From contig JABACO010000001.1 in the NCBI GenBank assembly GCA_013339895.1, positions 4,022,280 through 4,086,279 of the forward strand: a stretch of DNA of 64,000 bases, read 5' to 3'. This document shows, piece after piece, positions 61,722 to 64,000 of this stretch (position 1 is the first letter of the stretch; each line of letters starts with the position of its first letter). The notes under the pieces are model-generated. The model did no database searches. It was not told the DNA's origin and saw nothing but the letters and a program-made list of their open reading frames with translations. This DNA comes from Ephydatia muelleri (Eukaryota; Porifera; Demospongiae; Spongillida; Spongillidae). A program made the translations under genes and the position numbers.

Positions 61722-62144
61722 TTAAAGTGACTCCTTGTTTAGCTCAACCATCTGATGATGACACAATATATTATTATGTTTGTGATAATCATGGCACAGC
61801 TGCAAAGAAAATGATGCCATGTGCAACAGAAAACCACTGCATGCAGGCCCTGTGCTTCCATCTATGCAAGCATCACATGACCTTTCACCATCATTGCCTA
61901 TCTTGGATATATATCCAGCCACTTCCACTTCAAAGCCAAGATGGAGATTCTGAGGTATAGAATTGACATCACCGTTTGGTATGGTGATACTACCCTGACA
62001 TGTAGGGCACTCTAAGTTATGTTTGGCCCCAGACCTTTTTATCTCCTTATGTAGACACTGCCCACAGAATGAATAGAGACATGGAATAATTCTCAGTTCC
62101 TTGCAGGGCTTAGAGCACACCTGACATACAATGTGTGGAGGTTG
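61722..62144 (-). pseudogene. TRIM-like RING/B-box exon, degenerate
   Basis: The minus strand has an acceptor GTGGTCAG and then a RING-like C3HC4 pattern: VCQVCSKPCKELRIIPC, LYSFCGQCLHKE and LECPTCQG. A B-box-like segment follows (CDACIDGSTGPACSG and LCHDYHKHNNILCHHQM), ending in a stop. The RING His ligand is replaced by Tyr (CLYSFC), and the B-box CC pair is replaced by LLHM. TRIM proteins are ubiquitin ligases, often in innate immunity. With altered zinc ligands and an early stop this is probably a dead copy or a strongly diverged fragment. Confidence 0.6.
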
Positions 62145-62962
62145 CTGACCACAAGACGTTCAGTAAATAAACATTGCTTACATCTTTGACTTGGTATATC
62201 AACTGTAATGGCTGTGACCTGACTATTTAAATTCAGTTTTTCCCACGAGTTCAATACATCCCTTAATCATTTAGATACCAATGTGCATAATTCGTGCTCT
62301 GTCATGTATCATATTAAATCAAGTGCCAATCAAACTGCAAATAGTAGCATCATGTAGCTAGTATCCTGCTGAGTTGGACTCCAAATACTCAGTATTGCAC
62401 AATGTAGTACTATTCTAAAAAAGGCTGAATCGCAAAAATATGTAGACCTATTCAGGGGGTGCAGCATGAATTATTTGTATGTAGCACAGTAGGAATTTGA
62501 ATAGTGATGCGAAATATTATGCCTAGGCCAAGTGGGGCGGTCAATTAGAGATGTGATTAATATATAGTGGTGCACAGTCTCGATCGACGATTATCTTTGG
62601 TCTAGACAAGAATTGCAAATAGACATCGCCAGTATAAACCCCACAAAAAAAAAACAAGCGACATACTATCGCTCTACTTCAGCCAAGGTGTTACAGGGTA
62701 TAGACACGACCGGCGCCCGGAATCCTTCTTTTTCAGCCAACCAAAGAGCACCATATTCAGCTTCCTTAGCAAACGACTACAGAAAGGGCAAAAACAAAAT
62801 TATTGTATCTCACTTTGTAAGCAGCGTTACCTTGCATTCCAGGAAGCTGCAACACAACTGCATGCAAAAACGTGCCAAAATTGCTTCGTCAAGCGATTCA
62901 ACTATGATAGCCGTGAGCGCACGTACACGCATGCTTGACTGAATGCAATGACCCGCGATCGG
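62145..62962. other. Spacer upstream of the ankyrin gene
   Basis: No exon is supported. The stretch should contain the promoters of the divergent TRIM-like (-) and ankyrin (+) sequences. Confidence 0.4.
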
Positions 62963-63149
62963 ATGGCCGAATCAGATATAATTTCTGGCCGAATTGCTGT
63001 GGATGGTGTGAAGTGACATACGTGTAAGTAATACAAATTCAACTATTCCATCACTGTAGGAACATAAAGAGGAGCTAAGAGATGCAGCAGATGTGGAGAA
63101 GATTGTTACACTTCTCCATCAAGGCGCAGGCATTAATGGTGCTGATAAG
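62963..63149 (+). CDS. First two exons of an ankyrin-repeat gene (partial)
   Basis: Exon 1 starts at ATG 62963 and reads MAESDIISGRIAVDG to a donor GGT|GTGAAG near 63007. Exon 2 (63060-63149, 30 codons) follows the acceptor CACTGTAG and reads KEELRDAADVEKIVTLLHQ with GAGINGADK before GTGAGA. It is homologous to the second exon of the ankyrin-Roc gene (EKALRDAAWNGYLDDVITL), with the same phase. Further exons must lie beyond the window or in the remaining 850 bp, where I find none. Confidence 0.6.
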
Positions 63150-63483
63150 GTGAGACTTGTGTCCATCGTTTTATTATGTACATGTAAGTGTAGCGTCCTA
63201 TGAGCAATAGGATGCCACGAGGATGCATACACCATTAGCCAGGCTGTGCGTGCAACTACAACCGTCGATGATCCCGGGTCAGGATGCCAGCTATCACCAA
63301 AGCAAATAATCAATAATTGAATTTACACCTGATACACATGCAATACGCATGATAGTAGAGATTCATCCTGAATCTTTGGGTTTGTTTCCTTTGCTAGCAT
63401 TTTGCCCCCCTGGGGAAATCTCACCAGTAGCAGCCACTTAGCCTGAGATTTTGTGGTTCACATGTTTTATTGTAATGGTCCTT
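63150..63483. other. Intronic sequence
   Basis: This is intron of the ankyrin gene downstream of 63149. No exon or repeat was recognised. Confidence 0.4.
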
Positions 63484-63730
63484 CTAGTGTCTGTGCATTT
63501 CCATAACTAGTTGAGTAGCTGATGACAGTGACAGCATTAGTTGCATATGGTAATCCAGAACATCAGTTGGTGTGAGAGGTTGTTGGTAATTGAATTTTGA
63601 TGCCATTAAGTAGGATTGAAGGTTTTTCCTTGTAGAATTCTGTGAAGTATTCCTGTATGCCCATAACAAAGTGACACCAGCCAGGAACTCATTACACAGG
63701 GACGAAACCTTGCAACATCCTTTTAGTTTT
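63484..63730 (-). pseudogene. Gypsy integrase remnant
   Basis: The minus strand reads LLWAYRNTSQNST and SYLMASKFNYQQPLTPTD. This matches the late part of the gypsy integrase catalytic region (AYR...ST...P..LM.G). It lies in the intron downstream of the ankyrin exon and is truncated at both ends. Confidence 0.6.
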
Positions 63731-64000
63731 TTTTGCAGTTTGGGATTTAGTTCAAAGATCAGTAATAACTTTGATGGTGGCAGTCGGTAGCCATTCTCTA
63801 GTCAGATTTCCACTACAGTGCTCTGGTGGGGCTGTAACTGCGCTGCCTTCACCAACTACATCCTAATGAAAGGTACTGTATATTTGTTCCTTGTTTTGCT
63901 TTCCAATATAGCAATTCCCAGTGGTAGGTACTGATATTGAGCTGTCTATACACTCCTTCAGACAGTAGCAATTCTACTGGTGTATCAGCCTTGATATATA
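63731..64000. other. Window end, unassigned
   Basis: Presumed intron of the ankyrin gene. Nothing was recognised. Confidence 0.4.

Overview
The window is animal nuclear DNA. It has spliced genes with GT-AG introns, most of them 50 to 500 bp, (CA)n/(TG)n microsatellites, many pure G or C tracts, and decayed transposons. The gene content points to an early-branching marine animal, most likely a demosponge: an ankyrin-Roc-COR-death protein, a huge secreted mosaic of dermatopontin, sushi, EGF-like and fibronectin-III-like repeats, and a PHD-SET protein of the KMT2E/SETD5 type. The taxon is inferred from domain architecture and was not tested by a search. Exons are GC-rich and compact; introns and spacers are AT-rich.

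Positions 1-31 kb are gene-dense. A small PH-domain gene (+, 2645-3809) meets tail to tail with a giant secreted adhesion/matrix gene (-, 19059 to 4154, 19 exons proposed). That gene shares a 628-bp head-to-head spacer with a 24-exon PHD-SET gene (+, 19688-30900). Exon phases agree across nearly all proposed introns. The giant gene, however, carries about 15 apparent frameshifts, mostly at G or C runs, which look more like residual assembly errors than gene decay. The PHD-SET gene has one, in a run of seven C.

Positions 32-39.5 kb hold an ANK-Roc-COR-death gene (-), convergent with the PHD-SET gene. A hAT-like non-autonomous element with an 8-bp target duplication sits in its first intron. 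Positions 39.6-44 kb are a nested transposon block: a decayed Ty3/gypsy pol (-) interrupted inside RNase H by a 1.83-kb foldback element with a 4-bp target duplication, abutting an ORF that looks like it belongs to a different transposon.

Positions 44-48 kb hold repeated modules, a nested inverted repeat and an ankyrin exon remnant. Positions 48231-56010 form a 7.8-kb palindrome: ~1.1-1.2-kb arms, then CA-rich minisatellite on the left and TG-rich on the right, around a 1.9-kb centre with two small palindromic elements. Positions 58038-61136 are a decayed integrase-type (Ginger-like) DNA transposon with TGTAAG termini, a CCGG target duplication, introns inside its integrase gene, and a nested MITE. 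The right end has a degenerate RING/B-box exon (-), the first two exons of another ankyrin gene (+) and a gypsy integrase remnant.

Functionally the genes are unrelated neighbours (signalling, chromatin, matrix, innate-type signalling). No operon-like or cluster logic is visible, beyond a possible shared bidirectional promoter at 19.1-19.7 kb and a scatter of ankyrin-gene pieces. The most unusual structures are the palindrome, the foldback insertion and the intron-bearing integrase transposon.
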